From Frateuria_A sp035943815 (lineage in GTDB: Bacteria; Pseudomonadota; Gammaproteobacteria; Xanthomonadales; Rhodanobacteraceae), in the NCBI RefSeq assembly GCF_035943815.1, contig NZ_DASZBU010000012.1, forward strand, positions 1 to 64,000: a DNA stretch of 64,000 bases. The letters run 5' to 3'. Below, one piece after another: positions 7,768 to 17,305 of the stretch (positions are counted from its first letter, which is position 1; each line of letters begins with the position of its first letter). A program made the position numbers and the translations under genes. The notes beneath the pieces are model-generated. The model ran no database searches. It was not told where the DNA came from and saw only the letters and a program-made list of their open reading frames with translations.

Positions 7768-8424
7768 ATGCGCATCCTCATCACCGGGGCGACCGGTCTG
7801 GTTGGCCAGGGCGTGTTGCGAGAGTGCCTGAGGGCGCCGGACGTGGAGCACGTGGCCGTACTGGGGCGCCGGGCCTCGGGTATGCAGGCCTCACGGCTGG
7901 AGGAGCTGGTTTGCCCTGACTTCGCCGACCTCGGCTCGATTCGTGAGCACATGGCGCCGTTCGATGCGTGTTTCTACTGCGCCGGCGCTCCGTTGGTGGG
8001 CATGTCCACGGCGGCCTACCGGCATGTCACGGTGGACCTGACCGTGCACGTGGCCGAGGTCTTTGCGCAGCGCAATCCCGGCGGGCGGTTCCTCTACATC
8101 TCCGGTGCCCACGCGGATGCCGCCAGTCGAGTGTCGCTGCTGCGGGCCAAGGGCGAGGCCGAGCGCGCACTGCGCGCGCTGCCGATCACCACGGTGATGC
8201 TGCGCCCGGGCGGCATCCGCCCGGTCGAGGGCATCCGCTCGCCGCACCGACCGCTGGACCTGCTTTACCGCCTTGGTGCGCCCGCGCTCGCCCTGGCGGA
8301 GCACCTGCTGCCCGGCCAGATGACCACGACGGCGCGGGTGGGGCGGGCCCTGCTCGCGCTGGCGCGCGATCCATCGCCGCCGGCGGTGGTCGAGAACGAT
8401 GCCATCAACCGGCTGGGTGAGTAA
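7768..8424 (+). CDS. NAD(P)-binding Rossmann-fold protein (atypical SDR / NAD-dependent epimerase-like)
   Basis: A 218-residue protein starting MRILITGATGLVGQGVLREC, the glycine-rich dinucleotide-binding motif of extended or atypical short-chain dehydrogenases. Later segments, AVLGRRASGM, FYCAGAPLVGMS and FLYISGAHADAASR, fit the fold. The usual YxxxK catalytic pair is not evident; AKGEAERALR stands where it would be. It therefore resembles the YbjT/HSCARG-type atypical SDRs, which may sense NADPH or have lost oxidoreductase activity. The start at 7768 has GGAG 7 bases upstream; ATG 7747 in the same frame is an alternative. Confidence 0.8.
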   Translation: MRILITGATGLVGQGVLRECLRAPDVEHVAVLGRRASGMQASRLEELVCPDFADLGSIREHMAPFDACFYCAGAPLVGMSTAAYRHVTVDLTVHVAEVFAQRNPGGRFLYISGAHADAASRVSLLRAKGEAERALRALPITTVMLRPGGIRPVEGIRSPHRPLDLLYRLGAPALALAEHLLPGQMTTTARVGRALLALARDPSPPAVVENDAINRLGE

Positions 8425-8500
8425 GGTCTTTCTGCACTTTCGACCGACGCCCGGTTTCGACCATCGTCTGTGCCGTCCCCCTCTCTCAGTGGAGTTCCAG

Positions 8501-8977
8501 GTGGAAGCCTTCCCCAAATACGCCCTCGCTGAGCGCGAGCGCCGGTGGCGCGTCGACCTGCAGGCGGTCGGTCCGCTGGCGCTGCCGTTTCGCGAGATCG
8601 ACGATGTCTACCTTTGCGACACCCGGCTGCGCCTGCGCAAGGTGCGCTCGCATGAGGGCGTGGTGTTCAAGCTCGGCAAGAAGTACGGCAAGGAACCGGG
8701 CGGGGCCGAGCCTCTGACCACCATCTACCTGACGCAAGCGGAATACACCACTTTCCTGAACTTGCCCGGTTACCCGGTAGGCAAGCGGCGTTACGGCCTG
8801 GACGGCGGCGCGCTGGATATCTATGCGGCACCGCTGTCGCTGGCGATCTTCGAAAGAGAGTTCGCGTCGGCGGACGACGCTGCCGCCTGTGCGCCGCCGC
8901 CCTTCGCCATCGAGGAGGTCACCGATCGGCCGGAATATTCCGGCTTTGCGCTCGCCAGGGCGGCGCAGCGGTGGTGA
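8501..8977 (+). CDS. CYTH-like domain protein
   Basis: A 158-residue protein beginning KYALAERERRWRVD (after the first few residues), which matches the alternating Glu and basic residues that open CYTH domains (CyaB adenylate cyclase and thiamine triphosphatase family). Later strands carry the expected charged residues: RLRLRKVRSHEGVVFKLGKKYG and AIFEREF. CYTH enzymes bind triphosphates inside a beta-barrel tunnel with metal ions. The activity here (triphosphatase or other) is unknown. The GTG at 8501 is preferred because GGAG lies 6 bases upstream; GTG 8489 is an alternative. Confidence 0.75.
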   Translation: MEAFPKYALAERERRWRVDLQAVGPLALPFREIDDVYLCDTRLRLRKVRSHEGVVFKLGKKYGKEPGGAEPLTTIYLTQAEYTTFLNLPGYPVGKRRYGLDGGALDIYAAPLSLAIFEREFASADDAAACAPPPFAIEEVTDRPEYSGFALARAAQRW

Positions 8978-9057
8978 GGAACGGTGCCGGCCCGCGGTCG
9001 CCCGCGCTGGCGGCGCATTCGAGATGCTCTTGTGGTTCATGCGAGGGGTTTTCAGTC

Positions 9058-9882
9058 ATGACGTTCCTGTCGATTCCTTTCTTCACGATCGCCGTGCTGG
9101 CGACTATGGCCGGACCGGTGCGGGCCGCCACCGGATCGCCGCCGGCCTCGGCCTCCAGCGCGGGTGTGCCGGTCGCCATCAACCCGCTCTATACCGCGCC
9201 GCCGGCGTCGCTCACGGCCGAGCAGGTCGGCGCGATGCAGCGGCAGTTGTCCGATTGGCCGCAACTGGGACGTTATCGGGGCGAGAACGCGCGGCTGCCG
9301 CCGCCGTCGGCAGGCGAGGCACGCGTGGTGTTTCTGGGCGACTCCATCACCGAGGCGTGGGGGCTCTCCGCAGGCAGCCGCTTCTTTCCAGGCAAGCCCT
9401 ATATCAACCGCGGCGTTTCGGCGCAGACCACGGCGCAGATGCTGCTGCGCTTCCGGCAGGACGTGATCGCGCTCCACCCCGCCGCCGTGGTCATACTTGC
9501 CGGCACCAACGACATTGCAGGCAATGGCGGAGCGGTCACGTTGCCGACGATCGAGGACAACTTCCGCTCGATGACGGAACTGGCGCAGGCCCATCGGATC
9601 CGCGTCATCCTTGCGTCCGTGCTGCCCGTCAGCGACTACCCCTGGCTGCCGGGCTTGCAGCCGGCCGGCAAGGTGCGCGCGCTCAACGCCTGGCTGAGGT
9701 CCTACGCGGCGTCCAGCGGCGCGACCTATCTCGACTTCTACAGCGCGCTGGCCAACGCAAGGGGCGGCATGGATCCGCAGCTCGCCAGCGACGGCGTGCA
9801 TCCGACGCCTGCGGCCTACCGGATCATGGCGCCGCTCGCCGAACAGGCGATCGCGCGGGCGCTGCGGAAGGCATCACCGTAG
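9058..9882 (+). CDS. Exported SGNH/GDSL-family hydrolase
   Basis: A 274-residue secreted esterase or lipase. A signal peptide covers about residues 1-23 (cleavage near VRA-A). The SGNH blocks are visible: GDSIT with Ser96 as nucleophile, GTND at 149-152 (block III Asn), and DGVHPT with Asp245 and His248 completing the triad. RGVSAQTT supplies the block II Gly. Members hydrolyse acyl esters, including acetylated sugars; this one resembles GDSL proteins linked to acyl-glycan metabolism, but the substrate is not determined. The ATG at 9058 has GAGGGG about 10 bases upstream. It is convergent with the histidine kinase downstream. Confidence 0.88.
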   Translation: MTFLSIPFFTIAVLATMAGPVRAATGSPPASASSAGVPVAINPLYTAPPASLTAEQVGAMQRQLSDWPQLGRYRGENARLPPPSAGEARVVFLGDSITEAWGLSAGSRFFPGKPYINRGVSAQTTAQMLLRFRQDVIALHPAAVVILAGTNDIAGNGGAVTLPTIEDNFRSMTELAQAHRIRVILASVLPVSDYPWLPGLQPAGKVRALNAWLRSYAASSGATYLDFYSALANARGGMDPQLASDGVHPTPAAYRIMAPLAEQAIARALRKASP

Positions 9883-9940
9883 CACCCAAGGCGGACCCCG
9901 GAGGACACGTGCTGACGGACGCAACCGGGCGTTGAGGTGC

Positions 9941-9958
9941 CCTGGGTTGCTACCCAGG
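9941..9958. terminator. Hairpin between convergent genes
   Basis: CCTGGGT (9941-9947) pairs with ACCCAGG (9952-9958) around the loop TGCT. It lies in the 96-base gap between the SGNH hydrolase and the convergent histidine kinase gene. No T-run follows on either strand. Confidence 0.4.
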
Positions 9959-9978
9959 CGTCTCCGGTTGCGATGTCC

Positions 9979-12546
9979 CTACGCCGACTGTGCGCTTTCC
10001 TTGCCCGTATCCAAGAGGTCGGCCAGCGCGCCGGCCAGTTCGGCCTGGCGGAAAGGTTTCGCCAGGCGGCGCAGGCCACCGGCCTCGCGATCGGTGAGGG
10101 TGGCGAAGCCGGTGATCATCAGGGCGGGGGTCTGCGGCCGCAGGCGGCGTACTTCGCGCGCCAGTTCGGCGCCGGTCATGCCGGGCATCGCGTAGTCGGT
10201 GACCAGGATATCGAAGGCGAGGCCGCTGTTGACCTTGTGCAGCGCCTCGAAGCCGGAGTCGACCGACACCACGGTGTAGCCCGCGTCTGCCAGCATCTCG
10301 GCGGTGCCGCTGCGAACCAGATCCTCGTCGTCGACCAGCAGGACGGTCGCGCCGGGTACGCGGGGGATCGGCGCATCGTTGGCCGCGACGCCCATCTCGG
10401 CCAGCACCTGGTCCGACACCGGCAGCCACAGCGTCGCGGTGGTGCCGCGGCCGGGCTGGCTGTCGAGCGCGAAATCGCCGCCGGACTGGGCGGCCAGGCC
10501 ATGCACCGACGACAGGCCGAGGCCGGTGCCGCGCCCGACGCCCTTGGTCGTAAAGAACGGCTCGATGGCGCGCTTGACGGTTTCGCGGTCCATTCCCACG
10601 CCGGTGTCGGAGACCGAGAAGCGGATGAACCTTCCCTTGCCGAGCCGGGGATTGCGACGTTCGTGTTCCTCGGCGACGACGACCACCAGTTCGCCGCCCT
10701 CGGGCATCGCGTCGCGGGCGTTGACCACCAGGTTGAGCAGCGCCAGCTCCAACTGGTTCGGATCGACCAGCGCGGGCGGCAGGCTCGGCGGGCAGGACAC
10801 CACGAGCCGGATACCGGGGCCGATCGACCGCGACACCATGTCGGCGAACCCGGACAACAGCCGGCCGACGTCCACCGGGCGCGGGGCCAGATGCTGGCGA
10901 CGGGAGAAGGCGAGCAGGCGCTGGATCAGCGTCCGTGCGCGCTCCGCCGCTTGCAGGCCGCCGGCGGTCATCCGGCGGGCGCGCTCGTCGCCGTCGAGCC
11001 TGCGCGCAAGCGTGTCGAGCGCGCCCAGGATCGGCGTCAGCAGGTTATTGAAGTCGTGCGCGACGCCGCCGATGAGTTGCCCGATGGTCTCCATCTTCTG
11101 CATCTCGTGAACCTGGGCGAGCGCGGCCTGCCGTTCCTCCACCGCGATGGCGATGCGCTGCTCCAGCTCGCTGGTGAGCTGGCGCAGCGCCTCTTCGCCG
11201 CGCTTGCGCGCGGTGGTGTCGCTGGCCGCGCCGAACCACTCCACGATCCGGCCGGCACTGTCCAGCATCGGCACCGCGCGGGCATGGGTCCAGCCCAGGC
11301 TGCCGTCGGCCTGCCGGATGCGGTGCTCGGACTCGAACATGCTCTTGTTCTCCAGGGCCTCGCGAACGGCTGCGGCCACGCGAGGCCGGTCCTCGGGAAG
11401 GACATACGCCTCCAGCCACCCTTCGTTCGGCTCGGAGGTATCGGCCAGGAAGCCCTGGCCTTCCAGTTCGCGCAGCTCGCGCCAGTCGGGGCTCATCCGG
11501 AACACCGAGTACGCGCCGGTGGTGAGCAATGCGCGGAAGCGCGCCTCGCTCGAGCGCAGCGCGATCTCGGCCGTGGCCTGCTCGATCGCCGCCCAGGTAC
11601 GCGTGCCCACGTCCTCGATCAGGGCGACCTCATGGGTGGTCCAGTGATGCGGCGCGCGGAAATTGACGAAGAAGCAGGCGAAGAAACGGCCGTCGCGGAC
11701 CAACGGCACCGAGACGAACGCCCGCGTGTCGATCGCCCGCCAGGCGTCCAGGTCGTGCTGCGGGTCGGCTTCGACGTCGGCGCAGATTTCGGTCTGGCCG
11801 TTGCGCTGGCGGGCGACGAGCCCGGCGCCGAACGGGGCCAGCGGCGCGCAGCCGATCAGGGGATCGAGTCCGTCGGTGTAGCAGGCCTCGTAGGCGATGG
11901 TTTCCTCGCGGGGAAGCACCTTGGCGTAGCCGACGCGCTGGGCGCCCAGGTGCCGGCCCAGTGCGGCGACGGCCCGGTCGGCCAGGACGTGCGGTTCGGC
12001 GACGTCGCGCAGCGCATCTTCCAGCTCGATGCGGAAGCGCTGGTGGCGGACCGCCAGCACCTGGTCGGTGGTCTCGGCCACGGCGCAGAACATGCCACCG
12101 ATCTGGCCGCTTTCGTCCCACACCGGCGAATAGGAGAACGTGAACCAGGTCTGCTCCTCGAAACCCTTGCGGTTCATCAACAGCGGCAGGTTTTCGCGGT
12201 ACACCGCCTCGCCCGACATCGCCGCGTCGATCAACGGCTCGATATCGGCCCAGATTTCGCGCCAGATGTCCTCGAAGCGGCTGCCCAGCGCCGCCGGGTG
12301 CTTGGCGCCCAGGATCTCGGCGTAGGAATCGTTGTAGAGGAAGCCCAGCTCCGGTCCCCAGGCGACGAACATCGGGAACTTCGAATTGAGCAGCAGGCTG
12401 ACGACCGAGCGCAGCGACTGCGGCCAGTGGGTCGGGTCGCCGAGCGGCGAGCGGGACCAGTCGTGGGCGCGCATCATCTCGCCCACCTTGCCTCCGCCGG
12501 CAAGGAAGCTTTTTTCAGGCGACATCACTTCCAGCGACAGGGGCAC
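9979..12546 (-). CDS. PAS/GAF hybrid sensor histidine kinase with receiver domain
   Basis: An 855-residue cytoplasmic hybrid kinase with no membrane segment. Order: a PAS-like N-terminal domain (about residues 28-160, with FPMFVAWGPELGFLYNDSY), a GAF domain (about 165-330), a second PAS (about 335-450, ending ASDTTARKR), a HisKA box IGGVAHDFNNLLTPI with the phospho-accepting His near 497, an HATPase domain with NLVVNARDAMPEGG, DTGVGM and GTGLGLSSVHG (about 600-710), and a receiver domain VLLVDDEDLVR with phospho-acceptor Asp near 784 (VTDYAMPGMTG) and the conserved Lys in AKPF. The GTG at 12546 is preferred because AGAGGA lies 8 bases upstream; ATG 12525 is possible. No partner regulator is adjacent. 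Its first domain is related to that of the HWE kinase at 34137-35609. Confidence 0.9.
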   Translation of the reverse strand: MPLSLEVMSPEKSFLAGGGKVGEMMRAHDWSRSPLGDPTHWPQSLRSVVSLLLNSKFPMFVAWGPELGFLYNDSYAEILGAKHPAALGSRFEDIWREIWADIEPLIDAAMSGEAVYRENLPLLMNRKGFEEQTWFTFSYSPVWDESGQIGGMFCAVAETTDQVLAVRHQRFRIELEDALRDVAEPHVLADRAVAALGRHLGAQRVGYAKVLPREETIAYEACYTDGLDPLIGCAPLAPFGAGLVARQRNGQTEICADVEADPQHDLDAWRAIDTRAFVSVPLVRDGRFFACFFVNFRAPHHWTTHEVALIEDVGTRTWAAIEQATAEIALRSSEARFRALLTTGAYSVFRMSPDWRELRELEGQGFLADTSEPNEGWLEAYVLPEDRPRVAAAVREALENKSMFESEHRIRQADGSLGWTHARAVPMLDSAGRIVEWFGAASDTTARKRGEEALRQLTSELEQRIAIAVEERQAALAQVHEMQKMETIGQLIGGVAHDFNNLLTPILGALDTLARRLDGDERARRMTAGGLQAAERARTLIQRLLAFSRRQHLAPRPVDVGRLLSGFADMVSRSIGPGIRLVVSCPPSLPPALVDPNQLELALLNLVVNARDAMPEGGELVVVVAEEHERRNPRLGKGRFIRFSVSDTGVGMDRETVKRAIEPFFTTKGVGRGTGLGLSSVHGLAAQSGGDFALDSQPGRGTTATLWLPVSDQVLAEMGVAANDAPIPRVPGATVLLVDDEDLVRSGTAEMLADAGYTVVSVDSGFEALHKVNSGLAFDILVTDYAMPGMTGAELAREVRRLRPQTPALMITGFATLTDREAGGLRRLAKPFRQAELAGALADLLDTGKESAQSA

Positions 12547-12868
12547 GGTGCTCGTTCCTCTTGGGGGATGGGGCAGCCACTCTTTGCTGCCGGACGCACG
12601 GGGAGGTGGGCGGGTCCCGCGGGATGGCGGGACGGTCCGCAACCGGTGCCGCGCGTGGCCTCGAGACGCGCGCGAAACCTGCCCAAGCGTCCTGAGCCGG
12701 AATTCGACGACAGGACAGACTAGCCCGAACCTCCTGAATCACTTGTTGGTTGCAGCGGAGCCAGATGAACGAGACAGGGCTCGCTTTCCGTCCCCACAGC
12801 TACCACGGCGGACGTCACACGGGCGTGCTCGGTAACATGGGCGGCCTCGTGCCATTGCGGTCCCACTC
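12547..12868. other. Divergent intergenic region
   Basis: These 322 bases separate the hybrid kinase (left, minus strand) from the beta-lactamase-fold gene (right, plus strand), so promoters for both should lie here. I see no strong -35/-10 pair, operator palindrome or small gene. Confidence 0.5.
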
Positions 12869-14074
12869 ATGCGCCTCAACTTCCTCGCCGGCTTCCTCGT
12901 CGCCACCGTTTGCCTGGCCGTGGCGATGCCTTCGGCGGCAGCCGAGCAGCGTGCCCAGACCATCGGCCAGCAGCGGGAAGGGGTGCTGTTCTGGACCCAG
13001 GCGCAGCGCGAGGCGCGCTTTCCGCGGATGTACGAGCTGTTTCCCAGCGACCGGGCCGCGCACGGTACGCACGTGCACGCCCTGCCGCAGGGACGGCCAC
13101 TGGCCGTAGCGGGGAAGGATGCCTCGGCCTGGCTCGCCGGCTACATGGACCGCTACCACGTCGCCGGCGTGATGGTGCTGCAGAACGGCCGCGTCCGCCT
13201 GCAGCGGTATGCGAAGGGTTTCGGGCCGGAGCAGCGCTGGACTTCGTTCTCGGTGGCCAAGTCGGTCACCTCCGCCCTGCTCGGAATCGCCCTGCAGCAG
13301 GGCTACATCCACAGCATGGACGACACGCTGGGCACCTACATTCCGGAGCTGCGCAACAGCGCCTACGCGGACGTGACCGTGCAGCAGCTGCTGACGATGA
13401 CTTCCGGCGTGCGCTGGAACGAGGACTATGCCGACGCCAGGTCGGACGTGGCGCAGATGTACCTGGGCGCCTGCGTCGGCGGCCGCGCGCACGTACTGTC
13501 CTACCTCATGAAGATGCCACGGCAATGGCCGGCCGGCACGCACTGGAACTACAACACCGCTGAGACCGACCTGCTTGGCATCCTGGTGCAGCGCGCCACG
13601 CACCGGTCGCTGGCCGCCTACCTCTCGCAGACGCTCTGGCAGCCCTACGGCATGGCCTCCGATGCGTACTGGATCAAGGACGAGTGCGACGGCAGCGACA
13701 CCGGCGGCAGCGGCCTGTCGGCCACGCTGGGCGATTACGCGCGGCTGGGTCAGTTCATGCTCGATGGCGGCCGCATCGGCGGCAGGCCGGTGATCGCCGG
13801 CGCGTGGCTGCAGGGTGCGGTGCGCCGTCAGACCGGCGTGGACGAGCCGGACCGCGGCTACGGGTATCTGTGGTGGACCGACACCGACGGCAGCTATGCG
13901 GCGATCGGCATCTTCGGCCAGATGGTCTACGTCGACCCCGCGCGCAAACTGGTGATCGCCCAGGTGGCGGCCTGGCCGCAGGCCACCGGCAAGGCGCTGG
14001 TCCAGGCGCGCCGCGAGTTCGTCGCGGCGGTCAAGCACGCGGTGGACGACGGGGGCAGGCCGGTCTCGCCCTGA
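12869..14074 (+). CDS. Exported serine hydrolase, class C beta-lactamase fold
   Basis: A 401-residue protein with a signal peptide (residues 1-25, cleavage near AAA-E). The penicillin-binding-protein/beta-lactamase fold is shown by SxxK (S128-VAK131 in WTSFSVAKSVTSALLG) and by a Y-containing second motif, HWNYNTAE (Tyr228). TMTSGVRWNEDY and YGYLWWTD are typical of the NylB/EstB-like branch, which hydrolyses esters or amides and usually not beta-lactams. The third motif is less clear; IFGQMVYVDP stands where it would be. It probably acts in the periplasm. Antibiotic resistance should not be assumed. Confidence 0.85.
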   Translation: MRLNFLAGFLVATVCLAVAMPSAAAEQRAQTIGQQREGVLFWTQAQREARFPRMYELFPSDRAAHGTHVHALPQGRPLAVAGKDASAWLAGYMDRYHVAGVMVLQNGRVRLQRYAKGFGPEQRWTSFSVAKSVTSALLGIALQQGYIHSMDDTLGTYIPELRNSAYADVTVQQLLTMTSGVRWNEDYADARSDVAQMYLGACVGGRAHVLSYLMKMPRQWPAGTHWNYNTAETDLLGILVQRATHRSLAAYLSQTLWQPYGMASDAYWIKDECDGSDTGGSGLSATLGDYARLGQFMLDGGRIGGRPVIAGAWLQGAVRRQTGVDEPDRGYGYLWWTDTDGSYAAIGIFGQMVYVDPARKLVIAQVAAWPQATGKALVQARREFVAAVKHAVDDGGRPVSP

Positions 14075-14089
14075 GTCGGCGGCGTCCCC

Positions 14090-14959
14090 TCAGCGGTCCG
14101 GCGGCGGCGATGGAGCGGCACGGCGCATGAAGCCTTGTGCCTGCATCCATCCCGCGAACGCGTCGATCCAGTGATCGCTGCTGGCGCCTTGCCGGCGCAG
14201 GCCGAAGCCGTGGCCGCCGTTGGCGTAGATGTGCGCTTCCGGCCGCTGGCCGGCGGCCAGCAGCGCGTCGTAGAAGCGGGATGCGGCCGCGCGTGCCTGG
14301 TCGTCGTCCTGGGCCCAGGCCATGAACACGGGCGGCAAGGTTCGGGGTATGGAAGGCAGGGTGCCGAACGGCGCGCCGTAGATCAGCGCGGCGAAGTCCG
14401 GCCGCGCTGCGGCATCGGCCTGCAGCAGCGCACCGCTCGCGATCATCGCGCCGGCGGAGAAGCCGAGAAAGCCGATCCGATGCGGAGAAACGCCCCACGC
14501 CGCCGCATTCTGCCGCACGCGCCGGACCGCCTGGATGCCGTCGGCCATGCCTTCCCGGCACGCCTGGCGCAGGTCCAGGTCGGCCGGAATGCCTTGCTGT
14601 TGCTTGCGCTGAATGCGGTACTTGAGCACGAAGGCGGCGATACCTTGCCGCTGCAGCCAGCGCGCGACACTCGTGCCTTCCAGGTCCATGGTCAGCGCGA
14701 GGCAGGCGCCGCCCGGCGCGACGATGACGCCGGTGCCCGTAGCGTGCGCGGGATCGGGCAGGTAGGTGGTGAGGGTCGGCGTCGTCACATCGAAAACCAC
14801 CGTGCCCAGCGGCGTATCGACAACAGTGCGTTCCGGATAGGCCGCGTGCGGTGGACCGGGCACCGCGCCGGGCCAGACGGGCAGCGCGCTCTGTGCCTGG
14901 ACGGTCGCGCAAGCCACTAGCGCGAGGGCACCCGTGATGCGGCGGATCCAGCGTTCCAT
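14090..14959 (-). CDS. Exported alpha/beta hydrolase (BD-FAE/esterase-like)
   Basis: A 289-residue protein with a signal peptide (about residues 1-22, VQA-Q). The fold is alpha/beta hydrolase: oxyanion segment VIVAPGGACLALTM, nucleophile elbow GFSAG with Ser168, Asp near 218-220 (AWAQDDD) and His250 in GGHGFGL. It resembles the acetyl-xylan-esterase-like or carboxylesterase group often annotated as endo-1,4-beta-xylanase by association. The start at 14959 has CGGAG 6 bases upstream on the minus strand. It is convergent with the serine hydrolase before it, with only 15 bases between. Confidence 0.87.
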   Translation of the reverse strand: MERWIRRITGALALVACATVQAQSALPVWPGAVPGPPHAAYPERTVVDTPLGTVVFDVTTPTLTTYLPDPAHATGTGVIVAPGGACLALTMDLEGTSVARWLQRQGIAAFVLKYRIQRKQQQGIPADLDLRQACREGMADGIQAVRRVRQNAAAWGVSPHRIGFLGFSAGAMIASGALLQADAAARPDFAALIYGAPFGTLPSIPRTLPPVFMAWAQDDDQARAAASRFYDALLAAGQRPEAHIYANGGHGFGLRRQGASSDHWIDAFAGWMQAQGFMRRAAPSPPPDR

Positions 14960-15271
14960 GGGAGCTCCGGAGGATTCGGACGGCGCGACGCTAAGGCTCG
15001 CGCGATGCAGCGTCAATCACGCTCAGGGTGAAGCCGCCTGGTGCCAGGGGAGCCTGGCCAGCTCCTTCGCGGTATCCATGGCCGATACCCCAGGGGAGCC
15101 GACGATGGCATCGAGCCACACGCGGGCAGGTCGAGACCGCACGGGCGGGTACCACGGACGCCCGGACGGTTCCGCGCCGCCGGATTCGCCGCGGCACCGT
15201 GCCGGTCGGCAGATGAGCGTCAGGCGACTTTGCTGCTAAGTTCAGCGGCCCACCGCCTGCCGGAGCCCTCC
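14960..15271. other. Divergent intergenic region
   Basis: A 312-base gap between the alpha/beta hydrolase (minus) and the M61 peptidase (plus). It should hold both promoters. I see no clear hexamer pair, hairpin or small gene; the frames that cross it are Arg- and Pro-rich noise. Confidence 0.5.
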
Positions 15272-17236
15272 ATGTCCCGTGCTCTTCCTGCTGTCCCGTC
15301 GGCCGCGCCGCGCCGTCTGCCGCGCCTCGTGCTGGCGCTCTCGCTGGCGCTCGCCGCCGGCTCGGCCGGGGCGCAACCGGCGGCCGGGGCCCGTGTGCCG
15401 CCGCCGCAGGACACGCCCTATCCGGGCACGGTGGCGGTCCACGTCGATGCCAGCGACACGCGGCAGGGCATCTTCCGCGTGCACGAAACGCTGCCGGTGC
15501 AGGCCGGCGTCCTGACGCTGCTGTATCCGAAGTGGATCCCGGGCGACCACTCGCCGAGCGGCCCCGTGGCCATGCTGGCGGGCCTGAAAGTGAGCGCCGG
15601 CGGCAAACCGCTGAAATGGACGCGCGACGAGTACGACGTGTATGCGTTCCACGTCGACGTGCCTGAGGGCGTGTCCTCGATCGATGCGGATTTCCAGTAC
15701 CTGTCCGACCGCAGCGGCGGCTACGAGATGACCGACCGCATGCTCGACCTGGAATGGAACAAGGTGGCGCTGTATCCGGCCGGCCACTTCTCTCGCCGCA
15801 TCATCTTCGCGCCCAGCGTGACGCTGCCGCACGGCTGGCAGTTCGGCAGCGCGCTGGAACCTGCCGGCCAGACGCAGGCCTCGCGATCGGGCGACACCAC
15901 CCGCTTCAAGCCGGTGCCGTTCAACACGCTGGTCGATTCGCCGATCTACGCGGGACAGTACTTCAAGCGTGTCGACCTCACGCCTTCCGGTGGCGCGCCG
16001 GTGCACCTGGACGTGGTCGCCGACGAGCCCAAGTACCTCGAAATGACGCCGGAGCAGGTGCAAGCCCATCGCAACCTGGCGGCGCAGGCGGTGAAGGCGT
16101 TCGGCTCGCACCACTACGACCACTACGACTTCCTGTTCTCGCTGTCGGAGCAACTGGGCGGCAACGGGCTGGAACACCACCAGTCCAGCGAGAACGGCCT
16201 GGGGGCCGACTACTTCACCGCGTGGAAGGACTCGGCGCCCGGACGCGACCTGCTGGCGCACGAGTACACCCACTCCTGGGACGGCAAGTTCCGCCGCCCG
16301 GCCGACCTGTGGACGCCCAACTTCAACGTGCCGATGGGCGACTCGCTGCTGTGGGTGTACGAGGGCCAGACGCAGTACTGGGGCTTCGTGCTGACCGCCC
16401 GCGCCGGCCTGTGGACGCCTGCGCAGTTCCGCGACGCGCTGGCCATGGTCGCGGCCAACTACCAGCGCAACCGCGAGGGACTCCAGTGGCGCACGCTGGA
16501 GGACACCACCAACGACCCGACCGCCGCGCACCGCGAAAGCCTGCCTTACCGCAGCTGGCAGATGAGCGAGGAGTACTACAGCGGGGGCCAGATGCTGTGG
16601 CTGGCGGTGGACGCCAAGCTGCGCGCCCTGACCCACGACGGCAAGTCGCTGGACGACTTCGCGCGGGCCTTCTTCGGCGTCGACGACGGCAGCTTCGTCA
16701 CCAAGACCTACACCTTCGACGACGTGGTGGCGGCGCTCGATGGCGTGGCCAAATACGACTGGGCGGACTTCCTGCGCGCACGCGTCGATGCGCTCGATCC
16801 GCCGTTGCTCGACGGCGTGCAAGGCACCGGCTGGAAGCTGGTCTACACCGACCAGCCGAGCGACTACGAGCGGCAGTACGACAGCCGCCCGCAATCGCCG
16901 CGGCACCTGTTCAACTTCGCCTGGTCGATCGGCCTGACCCTGGACGACCACGGCCAGGTCAACGATGTGCGCTGGGACGGCCCGGCGTTCAAGGCCGGCG
17001 TCAGCACCGGCGCGACGCTGGTCGCGGTGAACGGCGACGATTATTCCAGGGACGTGCTCAAGCAGGCGATCACCGCCGCCAAGGGCGGCACCGCGCCGAT
17101 CCAGTTGCTGCTGAAGTTCCAGGGTGGCTATCGGACGGTGTCGGTGGACTACCACGGCGGCCTGCAGTACCCGCACCTGGTGCGCGTCCAGGGCACGCCC
17201 GATTACCTGAGCGAGATCATCGCCGCGCGCAAGTAG
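15272..17236 (+). CDS. M61 family metallopeptidase (glycyl aminopeptidase-like) with PDZ domain
   Basis: A 654-residue exported peptidase. A signal peptide spans about residues 1-34 (SAGA-Q). The N-terminal beta domain is followed by the thermolysin-like catalytic domain with the zinc motif HEYTH (His330, Glu331, His334) and the third ligand in WVYEGQTQYWG (Glu364). A C-terminal PDZ-like domain (about 545-640) includes IGLTLDDHGQVNDVRWDGPAFKAGV. This is the M61 architecture described for Sphingomonas glycyl aminopeptidase, which removes N-terminal Gly or Ala. The ATG at 15272 has CGGAG 8 bases upstream. Confidence 0.93.
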   Translation: MSRALPAVPSAAPRRLPRLVLALSLALAAGSAGAQPAAGARVPPPQDTPYPGTVAVHVDASDTRQGIFRVHETLPVQAGVLTLLYPKWIPGDHSPSGPVAMLAGLKVSAGGKPLKWTRDEYDVYAFHVDVPEGVSSIDADFQYLSDRSGGYEMTDRMLDLEWNKVALYPAGHFSRRIIFAPSVTLPHGWQFGSALEPAGQTQASRSGDTTRFKPVPFNTLVDSPIYAGQYFKRVDLTPSGGAPVHLDVVADEPKYLEMTPEQVQAHRNLAAQAVKAFGSHHYDHYDFLFSLSEQLGGNGLEHHQSSENGLGADYFTAWKDSAPGRDLLAHEYTHSWDGKFRRPADLWTPNFNVPMGDSLLWVYEGQTQYWGFVLTARAGLWTPAQFRDALAMVAANYQRNREGLQWRTLEDTTNDPTAAHRESLPYRSWQMSEEYYSGGQMLWLAVDAKLRALTHDGKSLDDFARAFFGVDDGSFVTKTYTFDDVVAALDGVAKYDWADFLRARVDALDPPLLDGVQGTGWKLVYTDQPSDYERQYDSRPQSPRHLFNFAWSIGLTLDDHGQVNDVRWDGPAFKAGVSTGATLVAVNGDDYSRDVLKQAITAAKGGTAPIQLLLKFQGGYRTVSVDYHGGLQYPHLVRVQGTPDYLSEIIAARK

Positions 17237-17305
17237 CGCTGCGCACGCCGCTGGCCGGTCGGAACGCAACCGGTCCATGCGGTGCCCTGCGTCCGCGCGC
17301 GAAGT

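Noticed and set aside
12869..14074. Beta-lactamase antibiotic resistance gene
   Set aside because: SxxK and the fold are present, but the second motif (WNYNT) and overall pattern fit NylB/EstB-like esterases or amidases. Resistance is not supported.
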